Shown in pieces: positions 21,729 to 63,503 of a DNA stretch of 64,000 bases (within the stretch, counting starts at the first letter, position 1; each line of letters opens with the position of its first letter). The notes under the pieces were generated by a model that searched no databases, had not been told where the DNA came from, and worked only from the letters and a program-made list of their open reading frames with translations. A program made the translations under genes and the position numbers. Source of the stretch: Cephalopachus bancanus (taxonomy: Eukaryota > Chordata > Mammalia > Primates > Tarsiidae); NCBI GenBank assembly GCA_027257055.1, contig JAPVLO010000182.1, positions 2,294,001 to 2,358,000 of the forward strand, read 5' to 3'.

Positions 21729-22278
21729 TCTAGTCCGTAAGGTCTGCCCTTCATTTCAAAATCAGAGTAGTCAGCTACTTGTGGTACAGAAAATGGCAGA
21801 GAAACTGGGCTCACTATTTTTGAAGAATGCCATAGTTTCTGCACTTTCATCAAATTCACTGAAAACACTGGTAATGGATAAAAGAGACAAGAGGTCGAGG
21901 AGATAAAAAAATCAATTCTGTCTGCTGTCAACATGGAAGGGTGAAAAGAATTCCTCAAAACACCCATACAACTTAAAAAACACAAGAATACAGAAGTTAC
22001 AGTCTTTTTAGGGGAGCTAATTCTTTTCATTCGTTTTTGTTTATTTAGGTTAACTCTTTCTCTACAGTGTCTCTTTCTGACTGTAGTCTAATATTCAAGC
22101 CCAACTCTCTGCTAATATTTTCTGTTATTAATCACTTACCAGCCTGATTATTTTTCTCATAGGAACCAACACAAGGCCAATTTAAAATCAAAGACAGATA
22201 ATGTTAACATAGTGATAATGCTCTTAGCCTAGGTATTTAATTAATTCTTCTCCAATTCTTCTTATTCCTCCACCCTCC

Positions 22279-22576
22279 TTTTTTTTTTTTTTTTTTTTTG
22301 AGTTGAAGTCTCACTCCACTGCCCAGGTTGGAGTGTAGTGGCACGCTCACAGCCACCCCAGCATTGACCTGCTGGGCTCCAGCGATCCTTCTGCCTCAGC
22401 CTTCCGAGTAGCCAGAACTACAGGCGTGTGCACCACACCCGGCTAATTTTTTGATTTACTGTAAAGATGAGGTCTCACCAAGTTGCCAGGCTGGTCTCGA
22501 ACCTGCCGGCTCAGGCAATCCACTCGACTCAGCCTCCTAAAGCGCTAGGATGACAGGCTGAGCCACAGAGCCTGAC
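22279..22576 (-). repeat. Alu dimer, lineage-specific type (older copy)
   Basis: Poly-T, GAGTTGAAGTCTCACTCC, ending GGCTGAGCCACAGAGCCTGA. It shares the missing CG in GGCTCAGCCTG with the younger copies. Confidence 0.87.
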
Positions 22577-23142
22577 CTCCTCCAGCCTCTTAATGGTAGC
22601 TGTTCCTCACGTTAGCCTTTGGCCCTCTTACACCTCATTCTAGAGTATTTTTCTCGAACAATTAATATAGCATGCCTAGACTCAGGAACTCCCGCATCTC
22701 TGTTTCCAGTCTTAGCCACTTACATAAATACTAATTACAGAGTTTCAAATACTTAACATCCCCACTGGAATACATTACCGTTTCATACTTAACAGATCTA
22801 TAATCAAATCTACCTTACTTCCTCAACCTTTCTCATTTTTCTGACTCTAAGACACGATCCTCTCAGCTACTCAGGCTCCAAACCTTGTAACATCCTTTGG
22901 ACCATTGAAAGACAGGATTATAGCAGGAAAAACTTCGAGTGTTTAAGATATGGTAACTTAGAATATTAAATATATGTAGCTAAGTAAACATATGCAACTG
23001 CTTAATTACATATGCAATTCATGAAATGAGTTGATATATGCAGATTCCTTATATAAACCTCTAGCACTTTGTAAATATAAATAAAAAAATTTTTCACAAT
23101 AAAACTATAAGGCAAGTCATATTTGGTTTCTTTTTCTTTCTT

Positions 23143-23416
23143 TCTTTTTTTTTTTTGAGTCGGAGTCTTACTCTGTTGCCTAAGCTGGTAAGCAGTGGCA
23201 TGCTCACAGCCTCGACCCGCTGGGCTCACGTGATCCTTCTGTCTCTGCCTTCAAGTAGCTGAAACTACAGGTGTGCACCACCATGCCCAGCTAATTTTTC
23301 TTGATTTACTGTAGAGAGGACCGCCAAGTTGCCCAGGTTGGTCTTCAACCCCTGGACTCAGGCAATCCTTTCGCCTCTGCCTCCCAAACTGCTGGGATTA
23401 CAGGCATGAGCCACTG
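23143..23416 (-). repeat. Alu dimer (older copy)
   Basis: T-rich start, GAGTCGGAGTCTTACTCTGT, ending GGCATGAGCCACTGCCTG. Both arms are recognisable; small deletions are present. Confidence 0.85.
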
Positions 23417-23580
23417 CCTGTAATTTTTCTTATCTCCATTTTACACACAAGGAACCCAAGACTCAGAGAAGTTAAACATCTAGCCCAAAGTCATTCCGCT
23501 AGTACGTGCCAAAGCCAGATTCCAATTCAGTCAGTCTAATTCCAAAATTTCTGCTTTAACCACCATGCTAATCTGCTTCT
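23417..23580 (-). repeat. MIR SINE
   Basis: TCTCCATTTTACACACAAGG, then CAGAGAAGTTAAACATCTAG and GTCATTCCGCTAGTACGTG: the reverse complement of the MIR core. Confidence 0.78.
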
Positions 23581-24518
23581 CTTTGCCCCCTCCCATCCCC
23601 CCGTCCCCGGATTGTAACTCTAAAGTAGGATTTTTCTCTTCCCAGCATTTTTAGGTCCAGTTGTTTATCAGTGAGTTACCGCTCTGATTTTTCACCTGGC
23701 ATCTCCGCCTCCATGTTTCACACTCTTCATTTAAAAGCTATAACACGGCCTGACGAATCTTTTCAAAAGCGCTTTCCCTACCCCAAAGCCCCTGAAAGAG
23801 CTAAATTGTCAGCCGGTTTCCAAAAACTCATCCTATCTATTCCTCTTCATTTCTCGAATGAACTTCTCTCGTCGGCCAGGCTGGTTTTCTTCCTTGTCCT
23901 GCGACCTTGCTTTCTAGCACATCCCTCCTCTCACTTGGAATAGTATGCATGCACTCTCTCCCCTTCCTATTAATCACCGTTAGCCCCTGCGGCCCACTTC
24001 CTTCCAGGTCAACCCAATTCTCCCAGCCTTTCCCACCGCCTCAATACTTAAACGATCTTCCCTCCAACCTGGTACTGGTCACTTTCACGAGCACAGGATT
24101 CGCCTCCTTTCCGAGCGAGTTCACGGCCTAACCTTCCCGAGACCCCACCACCCCCAGACCGCGCTGGCTCCACGGGGCACTGAAGGCTTCGACCGTGGAC
24201 ACAGATCTGCCACACACCCCTCAACCGATCTTCGGCCCGGAGAGGACGAGGGGTGGCTCCGCACCCCCGACCCCAGACCAGACCCTCCCCAGGCAAGCCC
24301 GCGCGCGCGCGCACGACCAGGCAGCTGCCCTCGGCACGCGCCAGCGGAGCGGCCGGGCGGCTTCCGAGGGCTGCCGCGGGGACTCCCGCAGTCACTGGCG
24401 GGCCGCAAACCCCCGCGCCTCGGCTGTGGCCGACACCACGAAGGCCAGAGCCAGAACCTGCAAAACCCAAGCCGCGGAGCAGAAGCGCTCGGCCCACGCC
24501 GACACCGCCAGAACTCAC

Positions 24519-24560
24519 CCGGGCCTCCACGCGGCTCCGGCCGACCGTCCCCGCCCAAGG
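24519..24560 (-). other. WDR3: WDR3 exon 1, probable noncoding (5' limit uncertain)
   Basis: On the minus strand a strong donor, CCCGG|GTGAGT, lies at 24519/24518 inside the CpG island and about 4 kb upstream of the first coding exon. No other convincing donor was seen between here and the exon 2 acceptor. The transcription start cannot be read; 24560 is a placeholder just below ETS-like and GC-box motifs. Confidence 0.5.
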
Positions 24561-24799
24561 GGCCCGCCCCTTCCGGGTCCTTTCCGGGAGCTTCTTCCGC
24601 CAGACGTTCCCGTGGCCTTCCCGCAGGAAGCGACGCCCAAGCCGCGCTCTGATTGGCGGGTGCTGGCGGGGAGCGGAAGCCGGTGTTTCGCAGCCCGGAG
24701 CCTTTGCCGCGGGTCGCTCCTGCCTGCGGAGACCTGGCCTGGCGTCCGCCGGCGCGCCCCTTCTGCGTGAGGGCTGTCCGGAGATGCCGCTCGGCCGGC

Positions 24800-25111
24800 T
24801 TCCACGAGGAGCTTAACCTGCCCGGCCCGCCGCCCGGATGGGACCGCCGGAGAGCTGTGAGAGGCGGGACGGAGGCCGGGAGGGCAGGCGGGCGCCGCGG
24901 GCCGGGGGCGCGGCCCCGGCCGCCTGGCCGGCGCAGGCTGGGGTCTGTCGGGTCTCTGGGTGCGCGAGCCTGGCGCCGCCTCCTCGCCCGCCGGTTGGGT
25001 CCTCGCCCGAGGCGCTGTCGGGGGCTCGGCGTCCCCGAGAGGAGAGGGCAGGCGCTCGCGGCCGCCGGGACGGGGCTGCCGCGGCCGAGGAGGCGCGCCC
25101 CCGGGGCGCAG
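24800..25111 (+). other. GDAP2: GDAP2 exon 1, probable noncoding (5' limit uncertain)
   Basis: A strong donor, GGCGCAG|GTGAGC, is at 25111/25112 on the plus strand within the CpG island, 8.2 kb upstream of the coding start. Another possible donor, CCCCAG|GTGGGA, lies near 25367. The transcription start is not visible, so 24800 is only a placeholder. Confidence 0.45.
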
Positions 25112-25330
25112 GTGAGCTAGGGCGGCCGGGAGCCCTGCCGGTCGCAGCCTCGAAGTCGAGTCCGCGTCGCCGGCCCCGTCGGCCGGGAGCGGCTGGGGTC
25201 GGGCGTGGGTGGACGCCGAGCCCGCGGCGCTGAGAGGTCTGGGTCCCCGCAGTCCCTGGAGTGACGTTGGCTTGGCTTGGCGTTTCCGCTCTCTGGCCGC
25301 CGAGGGGGAAGCGGCCGGCGCTGGCTCCAC

Positions 25331-27107
25331 CTTGGCTGCTGAGTGAGGCTTAGGGGCTCTGTCCCCAGGTGGGAATTGGCTTTTTTCCCTTGCAACTCCG
25401 CCCGCTTTTATTCTCGAGCTGCGTGGAAGTGTCTAGAGATGAGTACCGTTGTCTGGAGCAGAGCAAAATTAAAGCGAACCTATAGCTGTGCGAAAGGAAA
25501 GAGACTCTGCCCTCGCTTCTTAAGCAAGGTATCTGCAGCAAGCCTAGAAATTAGACTTTGGTCTACATTATCTGACTTTCTTCAGGCGTTTGATTTTTTT
25601 TTTTCCTGGAGTTTTTGAGACATGTTCGGCTAGTCTTCCATAGTAAAGAAAATTGTAATAGTAGAGGATGCTTCTGATGAGACCGAATAGGTGTAGCAGC
25701 GTATGTGTTTTCAAGCAAGATTTTTGTGGATTGGGTGAATGGAAAGGGAAGAAATCATGGCAACAAACTATTATTTCAAGAAGTTTGATGAAGGAGGGGG
25801 CAATGGATGTGTGTGTATGGTTATATCTCCTGGAGATGCTGTGCATTATATTTTTTTGGGGGGGGAGTATGTGCTTCAGTGGAAAACTGCATAGTTTAGA
25901 TTCTGTCTGAATAGCACCCCTTGGATTTTCTGATTCTAAAAAAGCTGTTTTACAGCTTATATAAACTATAGATAGCTGGTGTCGATGCCAAATAATTTTA
26001 TGACATGCAAATTCTCTCCTGCCTCTTAGAGGGTCAGTAGAAGTTTTGCCTCTTTTGTACATTTATTTCAATATTTCTGATCTATTAAGTGTCTAATTCT
26101 GAGATTCCTTTATCTGCCATCTGCCTGGTTCCCTTTTGAGTGAAATAAAATCTTGAACATGTGTTTTTTATATTTGCATGAATCATGAGTTTAAATTTTT
26201 TTTAAAAAAATTCTTTATTAAATATGGGACAGGACAACCACAGATGGAAAAAATAATTTTAATAAAAGTTGGTATCAGAGCAACTGTGACTGAATGCTAA
26301 GATAATGCATCTTATAAAATTCTTTATGCACTGTTTCAAGAGTATAACCTGCTTTCTTATTTAAGTTTCAAGTTGTTCAGTGTATTAATATTCATAATTA
26401 AGACATACTGCAGCTCATTTAATATGAAAGTGATGCTACTTACTCATTGTTAGTCCATGTGCTTTTAGTGTTTTGAGTGATGATATTGAATGTGATCTGG
26501 GCCATTTACAAGCTTAGAAATGTTTTTATTATACTGTTATTATTGACATATTTGAACACATCAATTAATCTTTCCATGTGATAAACTTTTTTTTAAAAGT
26601 CACTCTTTTCGTATCCATAAAATGATTCTTAAGTATTTTAGATTTGATATTAGATGGAGGAAGTGTGCACACATCTCTTAATGTACCCAATATTATATAT
26701 TATATAGTGATACAAAGACAAAAAGGAATGGTAAACCTGATCATTAATGGTGGTCAAGTGCATTGACCATCTCTTGTTTTTTATCCAGACCTGTTTGATC
26801 AGTGTAAACGTTTTGAAAGACAGATAAACAGGTTAAAAATTCTCATTTTCTCTCTTAAATGATACTACTTTTCTTTTATCCAGACAAAAATCAGGTTTTC
26901 TGAGATAGTGATCCCAGATGTTCTGCCCAATTTTGCCCAGTCTTGATTAATAAAATCTGATCTCTCTTGCCAATCTACTTATTTATATAAAGCAATATTT
27001 AGAGGGCTTCTTAAACTAAAAGATAACAGGACTTGAGAAGAAAAAAGGCCAGAAGCTACAGTGTAATAAGACTGTTTATACGGTATCATTTGAATTATAA
27101 AAGATAC
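25331..27107 (+). other. GDAP2 intron 1, proximal part
   Basis: The GC content falls sharply after the CpG island and the rest is AT-rich. A possible alternative first-exon donor lies near 25367. No repeat was named. Confidence 0.55.
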
Positions 27108-27732
27108 TGAAAGGACACAAGATGCAATCGTATACCCAATGAGCAGCCATTTTAACACTGTCTAGTTCTGTCATATTCTCTTAACATTACTTATCTTACC
27201 CTCTAATCACTAGCTAAGGGCAGAACTGGCTTCTCAGAGGTAGCTATTGATAATTGTTTTACAACTCCTCCCCAGCCTATTTTGAAAACAAGCCATCCTA
27301 ATCATGACCTTCATGACACAGACCCCATCAGAATGGCAGCAGTCGTGTGACTAGCACACCTATCTTCCTGCTGTCCTTCACCCAAAGTCAGTACCTGGGC
27401 TTACCTGCCCTTTGTATGGAAAAGACTGCCACCCAATCACCTTCACAGCCTGCCTCCGTCAAAGGAAAGGCTTTGAAGTATGCATCCCGAAGCAGCCATT
27501 TGCCATTCTTGGTTAATCTCTTGTCTGACTACGAGGCTCTTTGAGCTCTGGTCACCATGTTTTCCTCGCTTTGGCTCCCTCTCCTACCCTGGAGGGGTGA
27601 ACTTCCCTTCTCTCTCTCTCTCCCCAATTTACTTTCTAAATAAACTATATTTTCCAGTCTAACTTCTGTGCAATTTTTCACGTCCTTTGTGCAGCACTGG
27701 ATCATACATATCCCCTTGGACCTGACCCAACA
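27108..27732 (+). mobile_element. ERV LTR (gammaretrovirus-like), plus orientation
   Basis: The element starts TGAAAGGACA and ends ACCCAACA. An AATAAA polyadenylation signal (TCTAAATAAACTATATTTTC) lies near 27636-27655. It is followed at 27733-27755 by a primer-binding-site-like stretch, TTTTGGAAGTCCCTGCTGGG. A related copy lies in the opposite orientation at 46710-47404: both share AATGAGCAGYCATTTTAACA and an internal AGCTATTGATAATTG block. No gag, pol or env sequence is attached. Family not named. Confidence 0.8.
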
Positions 27733-27780
27733 TTTTGGAAGTCCCTGCTGGGATTTTTAACCTAACAGATACATAATGGA
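27733..27780 (+). mobile_element. Short ERV leader with primer-binding-site remnant
   Basis: TGG-initiated stretch directly after the LTR terminal CA. It resembles the tRNA-Thr-type site seen more clearly next to the other LTR copy. Confidence 0.6.
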
Positions 27781-28104
27781 TTCTCTTTGTCTTCAGGTCC
27801 TCTTCCACTGATGTACTAAACCTAAGATCCTGTAGCTAAAGAAATAGAGCTGATCCATTCTGGAATCTTCTCTGTGTTCCATGCCGACTTTTTGATCCTG
27901 GGATACTAATGTCTTGCTTCAGGAGCCTTTTCTTTTACTGAGGCTTAGTGTTTGTTTATAAACATATTCAAAATACAGAACGAATGGATTGATTTTTCAG
28001 TGGAGAGTCTTGTACCCCTTTAATGTTATCTAAAATTCTGCCTGTGGCTGTAGGTTATTGCAGCCTTCTCTCTTCCTCACTCAAACACTGTTTGCTTTCT
28101 TACT

Positions 28105-28258
28105 GTTACTGGGATTCTTAATCTGAGAATTCTCTCAAATTTGCAAGTTTGTGCCTGTAAGGAGCTAAAACACACACATTTGGGGGAGTGGAAGGATCTT
28201 TATCTTCCAGGCTATTCTCAAAGGGGCCTGTGACCTCAAGAATGTTAAGAACCACTGT
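28105..28258. repeat. Probable hAT-type DNA transposon fragment
   Basis: GGGATTCTTAATCTGAGAAT at one side and AATGTTAAGAACCACTGTTC at the other are roughly inverted, as in small hAT/Tip100 elements. Family uncertain. Confidence 0.45.
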
Positions 28259-28439
28259 TCCCTCAGAGATCAGGGTTTCCTACCTAGCCTGGGTTTGTGG
28301 CTCCATTTGTTTTATTGCCAAGGTGTATTGCTTAGGGGAGGGGGAAATTCAGATCTCTTTCTGATGAGAAAAATAAATTTGTATTCAGAGATGGAACTGA
28401 AAAAAGAATTCAATCTTTATTATATACTTTGACGTTTCT

Positions 28440-29080
28440 GTAAAATGCTACTAAATTTTGGCCTACAGTAAGAGCTATGAGCATTATTTGTTACTAATTT
28501 ATAACACCTGGTATCTTGTGGGCCACAATGACTTTCAAAAGCTGAGAAGAAGGTCCGGCAAACTACTGACAAGGTATGATTCGGATGTGGGAGAACCACT
28601 GGATTATACCATCAAAGAAGATAATAGAGTTTCAAGGAGGGAATGCTCAATAGCAAATGTGGCTGAAATTTGATCAACTCTTGGGTTTGACATTCGAGAA
28701 GTTATTGTTGACCTTGAAAGAACAGTTTAGCATTGTTACAGAACGAAAGGAAAACTGCAGTAGATTGGAAGAAGAGAATGTAGAGCTGCAAAACAGATTC
28801 CTCTTAAAAAGTTAAGTGATGAAAAAAGAGGAGTTTGATATTCTAAAGAAAAAATGGGATAAGAAAACTTTTTTGAGAATAGAAGGACTGAGAGGAAGGA
28901 GTAATCAAGATGTTGTGATGGGAGAATTGGTGTTAATTCACTCTCAAAAGAGGTCAACTGGAGTGAAATGCTTATACAGTGATTTGGCAGGCTTAGAAGT
29001 GTGGAGAATACCCTAAAATCACTTGGAAGATGGAAAGACTAAACGAAGATAGACTTTTAATTGGAGGGAAGTTAAGGAAC
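28440..29080 (+). pseudogene. Unidentified coding-like fossil with coiled-coil character
   Basis: A 642-base stretch in GDAP2 intron 1 where purine-rich open segments succeed each other in different frames. The clearest runs from an ATG at 28657 to a stop at 28815 and reads MWLKFDQLLGLTFEK then LKEQFSIVTERKENCSRLEE and ENVELQNR, a heptad-like helix. A neighbouring frame gives DFQKLRRRSGKLLTRYDSD upstream. There are stops between segments, no obvious splice sites and no poly-A tail. It may be an old processed pseudogene of a coiled-coil protein or chance; I do not recognise a parent. Confidence 0.35.
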
Positions 29081-29129
29081 TTTGAAGTGTGACTGTTTGG
29101 GGAGCAGCAGGAAGAGAAGGCAGTCAGTG

Positions 29130-29365
29130 TGATATGATGTAATGGGAATGGCATGGGTTTTAGTACCACCTCATTCTTGATTTGGATCTCAGGGTACCGC
29201 TTTACTAGTTCCATTATCTTGGGGCTATTATTGATCCGCTCAATTGTGATGCCCTCACTGTGAAACGAGAGTTCTAATACCTACTTTGTGAGATTATTGT
29301 AAGGATTAGTGGACGTATTTGCAACATATCTGAAACCCTGTATCACTGTACCTGCCACAGTGGTC
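29130..29365 (+). repeat. MIR SINE
   Basis: GATTTGGATCTCAGGGTACC, TTCTAATACCTACTTTGTGA and GTAAGGATTAGTGG follow MIR order. Confidence 0.65.
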
Positions 29366-30254
29366 TTCTTTCAGTTCCTTTAGTGTCCTAGGCTCTTTCC
29401 CACTTTAAGACTTCTAGATTTACTTTTACCTCCGTCTGTAAAACTTCTGCTGGTTTTGGTGTTAACTGTCACTTCCAGGAAGAGACATTCTCTGCTTCTG
29501 CCATGTAAGGCAACTCCCCTTGTTCTTCAAAGCATACTTATTACAGATTTTAACTGTATTTCTGTAGTTACTTGTTTGTGTGGTTTCTGTGGATCTGTCT
29601 CTTCCACTACCTCATAGTGCTTGAATGAATTTGTTATCTCACAGTTTCTGTGAGTCAGTAACTCAGATGTTGTGCGGTTCTGATTCAAGGTCTCTCGTGA
29701 CTCCAATCAAGATTTCAGCTGGGGCTAGAGTCATGCTAAGCCTAACGAAAGCGGGAGGGTTTGCTTCCAAGGTAGCTCATTCACCTGCCTTCCACTTGAT
29801 GCTGGTTGTCGGCAGGAGCCCTTGATTTCTTTCTGTGGGGATCATTTGAGGCTCGCTTCCCCAGAACACACAGTGCAAAAGAGAGCAAGGTGGTGTTGAT
29901 GGAGGGCCCAGCCGATGTCGAAAATCATGAGTTTGTTTCGCAGCAGGCAGGACAATTACATGTTTTGTGTTTTTCTAGTGTCACAGGAACAGATTCAAAG
30001 CAAACAGATGTTGGGTTGACCTAGGTATTAGGGGTTGACACATCATTACAAGGCACGTCGTGGTATTGAGATTATATGTATCTTAATTCAGCAATTTGTG
30101 TTTGATATGTTTGGTGCCCATTAGACATCTTTGAAAAGGACTCTCTTGGTCTTTGCCAGACATGGAGATGAAATTTCGTCTTGACAGTATGCAGGTGAAC
30201 ATTAGTTCTGAGAAATTTAACAAGCAACTTTTAATGTGCCTTTCTTTGTGTCAG

Positions 30255-30460
30255 GTGCTCCACTATGCAATTTTGACGTGTATTATCTCATTTAATTTTA
30301 CAGTAATTCTAGGAGTAGGTTACTCTTATTTGATAAAGAAAGAAACTCTGGCTTAGAGTCAGTGACAACACAACTATTAGGTAGTGGGCCCTGGATCCAA
30401 ACTCAGGCCTTCTGATAATCAGAGCCCAAACTCTTACATTGAACCATATTGCCTCACTGA
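30255..30460 (-). repeat. MIR SINE
   Basis: TATCTCATTTAATTTTACAG, GGAGTAGGTTACTCTTATTT, ACTATTAGGTAGTGGGCCC and AACTCAGGCCTTCTGA match the antisense MIR. Confidence 0.78.
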
Positions 30461-31299
30461 TTATTTGAAGAAACATTTATCTTAAAATACTGAAGAAGCT
30501 GGATTCAAAATTGTGCATTCAATATGATTTTACCTATTACAAAAGAAGGTTCTAACTACGTTAACATTTAAGAGTTTTTTCCTCCCCCTTAATTTTGGTG
30601 TTTTTCAAATGTTCTGTGAGCAGATCTTATTTAGAGTCAAAAAGAAAGGTTATTTTTAAAAAGCAATTTTGTCCTAAAAATTGGTATTCAAGTTTGCAAA
30701 ACTGGAAACTGTTTAATGGTGGGTTTTGGTTTTGGTGTTTTTTGATACTATGACTAAGAAGAACTTTCAGCGTGTCATTTTCATCAAAAATCTGCAAATA
30801 ATTTTTTTAAAATTATCAATTTCTGCAAAGTGTCATTCTATTGAGTTTGAGGCAGTTCAACCATGATAAACGAGTGTAGTCTCCATTTGTCTTCTGTTCA
30901 GTTTGTTCAGTTCAAATCTGAATACTTAGAACAGATCAACAAAGCTTGTGGAAAGGCCAGTTGGATGGACTAAACAACAACTTTTAGATAAAGTTAGTTT
31001 CTTTATTTCAAATCATTTCAAAATAATTTTAAAGGAGTATTTAATAGCAAGTGAGTATAATCTCTTATACAGATTTATCATGGTATAACCTACAAAGCTT
31101 TTCTGAAATGTTATACAAATGATCACATTTCCTATTCCATGGTATTGATACAAGAATTAGCATATTGCACTAGATCCATGCTCATTCTCGTTAGTATCTC
31201 ATGTGTCTCAGCAAGAAACACCAAGGAATTAGTTTTGGAAGAATGTGCTTGTTTTGCTTGACTCTAACAACAAACATTAGGATTATACCAAAAAGCTTC
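30461..31299 (+). other. GDAP2 intron 1, distal part, nothing recognised
   Basis: AT-rich with no recognised element. Confidence 0.55.
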
Positions 31300-32595
31300 T
31301 CAAAAAAAGAAATTCACATACCAGCTTTTTTTCCCTAATCATCTGTGTGCTCCCACATATGTTCACGTTACCAGTGACCTCCAACTCTCCAAACCCACTA
31401 GCCAGTTCTTAGTCTGTGTCAACATTTCAGTAGCATTTAACTCTGATTCGTCTCAAGCACTCCTTGAAATACTTTCTTCACTTGACTTTTGGGCCACCAT
31501 ACTTTTCTGGTTTTCCTTCCTTTCTTACCAGTCCTTCACTATCGTGCTTTCTGATTTGTCTTACTGTAGTGCTCAGAATTTGGATCTCTTTTTTTCTATT
31601 TACAGTTACCCTCTAGGCTATCTTATCCAGTTCCCATAACTTTAAATGCCATCCATATGCTGAGACTTCCAAATTTATATCTTTAGCCCAGTATCTTCGC
31701 TGAGCCCTAGCCTAATATTTTGACATAAACACTTGGCCATATAATGAACATCTCAAACTTAACACATCCAAAAAGACATAAGGAAAAGAAAATCCCTTGG
31801 TTATCACTCCACCCCACAGCCTATTCCAAATTTTTCCCTTCTCTGTAAATAGCATTATATCTATTCAATAGCTTAAGCAAGTAATCTAGGAGTTATCGTT
31901 AGTTCTGCCTTTTCTCCCCACTATCTGTATTCATTTAGCAAGTCTTGTTGACTCTACCTTCAAAATGCATTCCAAGTCTAACATTTCTCACCACTATCAT
32001 CTCACCTAGATACCTGAAACCATGTTCTACTGGTCTGCTTCTACTCTTGCCCCTTTTCAGTTTCATCGTAGCTAGAGTAATCTTTTTGAATACTGTGTAT
32101 GTTTAGTCATTATTGCAATCAAGATCCCCTAATAGCTTCCCCTCATATTTAGGACAAGTTATAAACTTCTTACCGTGGCTTACAGACTCTATCATCTGGC
32201 CTTTCCTTCTCTCACCAACATCATTACCTGCCACTCATTACCTCCCTTTCTTCTCTAGCCAAACTGACCTTCTTGCTTGTCCTGGAATATACCAAGCTCC
32301 TTCCTGCGCTTTTGGCCATTGCACTTGCTGTTTCCTCTGATTGAAACATTCCTCAGAACTTCACATGACTTGTCCTCTCACTTTAACTCTCCACTCAGAT
32401 GTCACCTTTTGCCTCATAATACTTACTGCCTCCAGTCATTCTGTTAAGCGCTCGCATGCTTCTTCACTTTTTATCATCTTACCTCCTCCTAAGGGTAGGG
32501 ACTTGCACTGTCTTATCACCAGTGTGTCCTCAATGCCTAGAATAGTACGTAACACATAATAGATGCTTACAAAAATTTATTGAATGAATAAATGC
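31300..32595 (+). repeat. L2 LINE 3' portion
   Basis: The 3' end is characteristic: AATGCCTAGAATAGTACGTA then AATTTATTGAATGAATAAAT. Upstream text (CTCCACTCAGATGTCACC, AAGGGTAGGGACTTGCACTG) agrees with L2. Confidence 0.8.
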
Positions 32596-33055
32596 CATTT
32601 TACTGAAACAGCTGTCTGACTTACTGGCGAATGGATTCTCCTTATCTCTGGCAACCTTCTCCATGACCTCTCTCTAGTACTTGATGCTATGTGTCTTTCT
32701 ATCATTCTTCTCTTCTGGTTTTTGCATTTTAGTACAACCAACCACCTGCCACAGCACTGTCTCATATACTGTATCATTTAAACTGTCAACTCCTGTTCAT
32801 TCTTCCTTTGTATTTTGTCTCTTAAATCTATGTCTCCTTCTCTATCTCTTGTGCTACTTAGTTAAAATTTTTATCAACTCTTACTACTTGATTGCTGTAA
32901 CCTCCCTGCTTCTCATTTTGTCTTAATACATCCTTTATATTACCGTCTGACTGAAGCCTTTAAAGTACATATATTTACCTTTGTATCTCTTGCAGCATCT
33001 ATCACTTTCTCTTTTTCAGTAGTAGACACTCAGTGAATGTTGAATGAATAGTCCT
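32596..33055 (+). repeat. Second L2 3' end, in tandem with the first
   Basis: Another L2-like segment ending ACTCAGTGAATGTTGAATGA, immediately after the previous one and in the same orientation. Confidence 0.65.
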
Positions 33056-33390
33056 GTTTCTGGGAAGTTGAATTAGTAGGCCATGTAATTTTTTAATGAC
33101 TGTAATTCTTTGAAAAGAATTTATACTTAAATAATAATCCTTTATTCCTGTTTTAGAAAAGCTGTAGCAATCTTTGTTGTCTGTTGTCTTGAATAGACTA
33201 TTTAAGTGACTATAATTTTGCATAGTGTACTATTGGGTATTTCACAGAAGAATTTTGTTTTTTGATTTAATAGAATTCAAGTAATATGTGTGCTTCTCTA
33301 TTAAAATAATTCTTTCTTTTCTCTTAAGCTAAAGTCTCCAGTGAATATTGAATTGCTAAGGCATTTGGGGAAAAAAAAAGTTTCCATTCC

Positions 33391-63503
<30,113 letters not shown>

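Larger units (their letters stand above)
24120..25330. promoter_or_regulatory. CpG island, shared divergent promoter of WDR3 and GDAP2
   Basis: This is the only strongly GC-rich, CpG-dense stretch in an otherwise AT-rich window, and it lies head to head between the two genes. Visible motifs include GC boxes (CCCCGCCC at about 24549 and GGCCCGCCCC at 24561), a cluster of ETS-like TTCCGG/TTCCG cores at 24571-24600, and a CCAAT box on the minus strand (ATTGG at 24652-24656). No TATA box is seen. The motifs sit between the WDR3 donor at 24518 and the GDAP2 donor at 25112, as expected for a broad bidirectional housekeeping promoter. Long open frames here are a side effect of GC content. Confidence 0.88.

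Noticed and set aside
24048..25395. Several overlapping long open reading frames on both strands in the GC-rich stretch
   Set aside because: They are proline/arginine/alanine-rich in all frames, as expected from a CpG island lacking stop codons. They show no protein family and overlap each other on both strands.
25343..25618. Open frame of 91 codons just downstream of the CpG island
   Set aside because: Its start lies inside the GDAP2 first intron, and the protein has no recognisable family or splice context.
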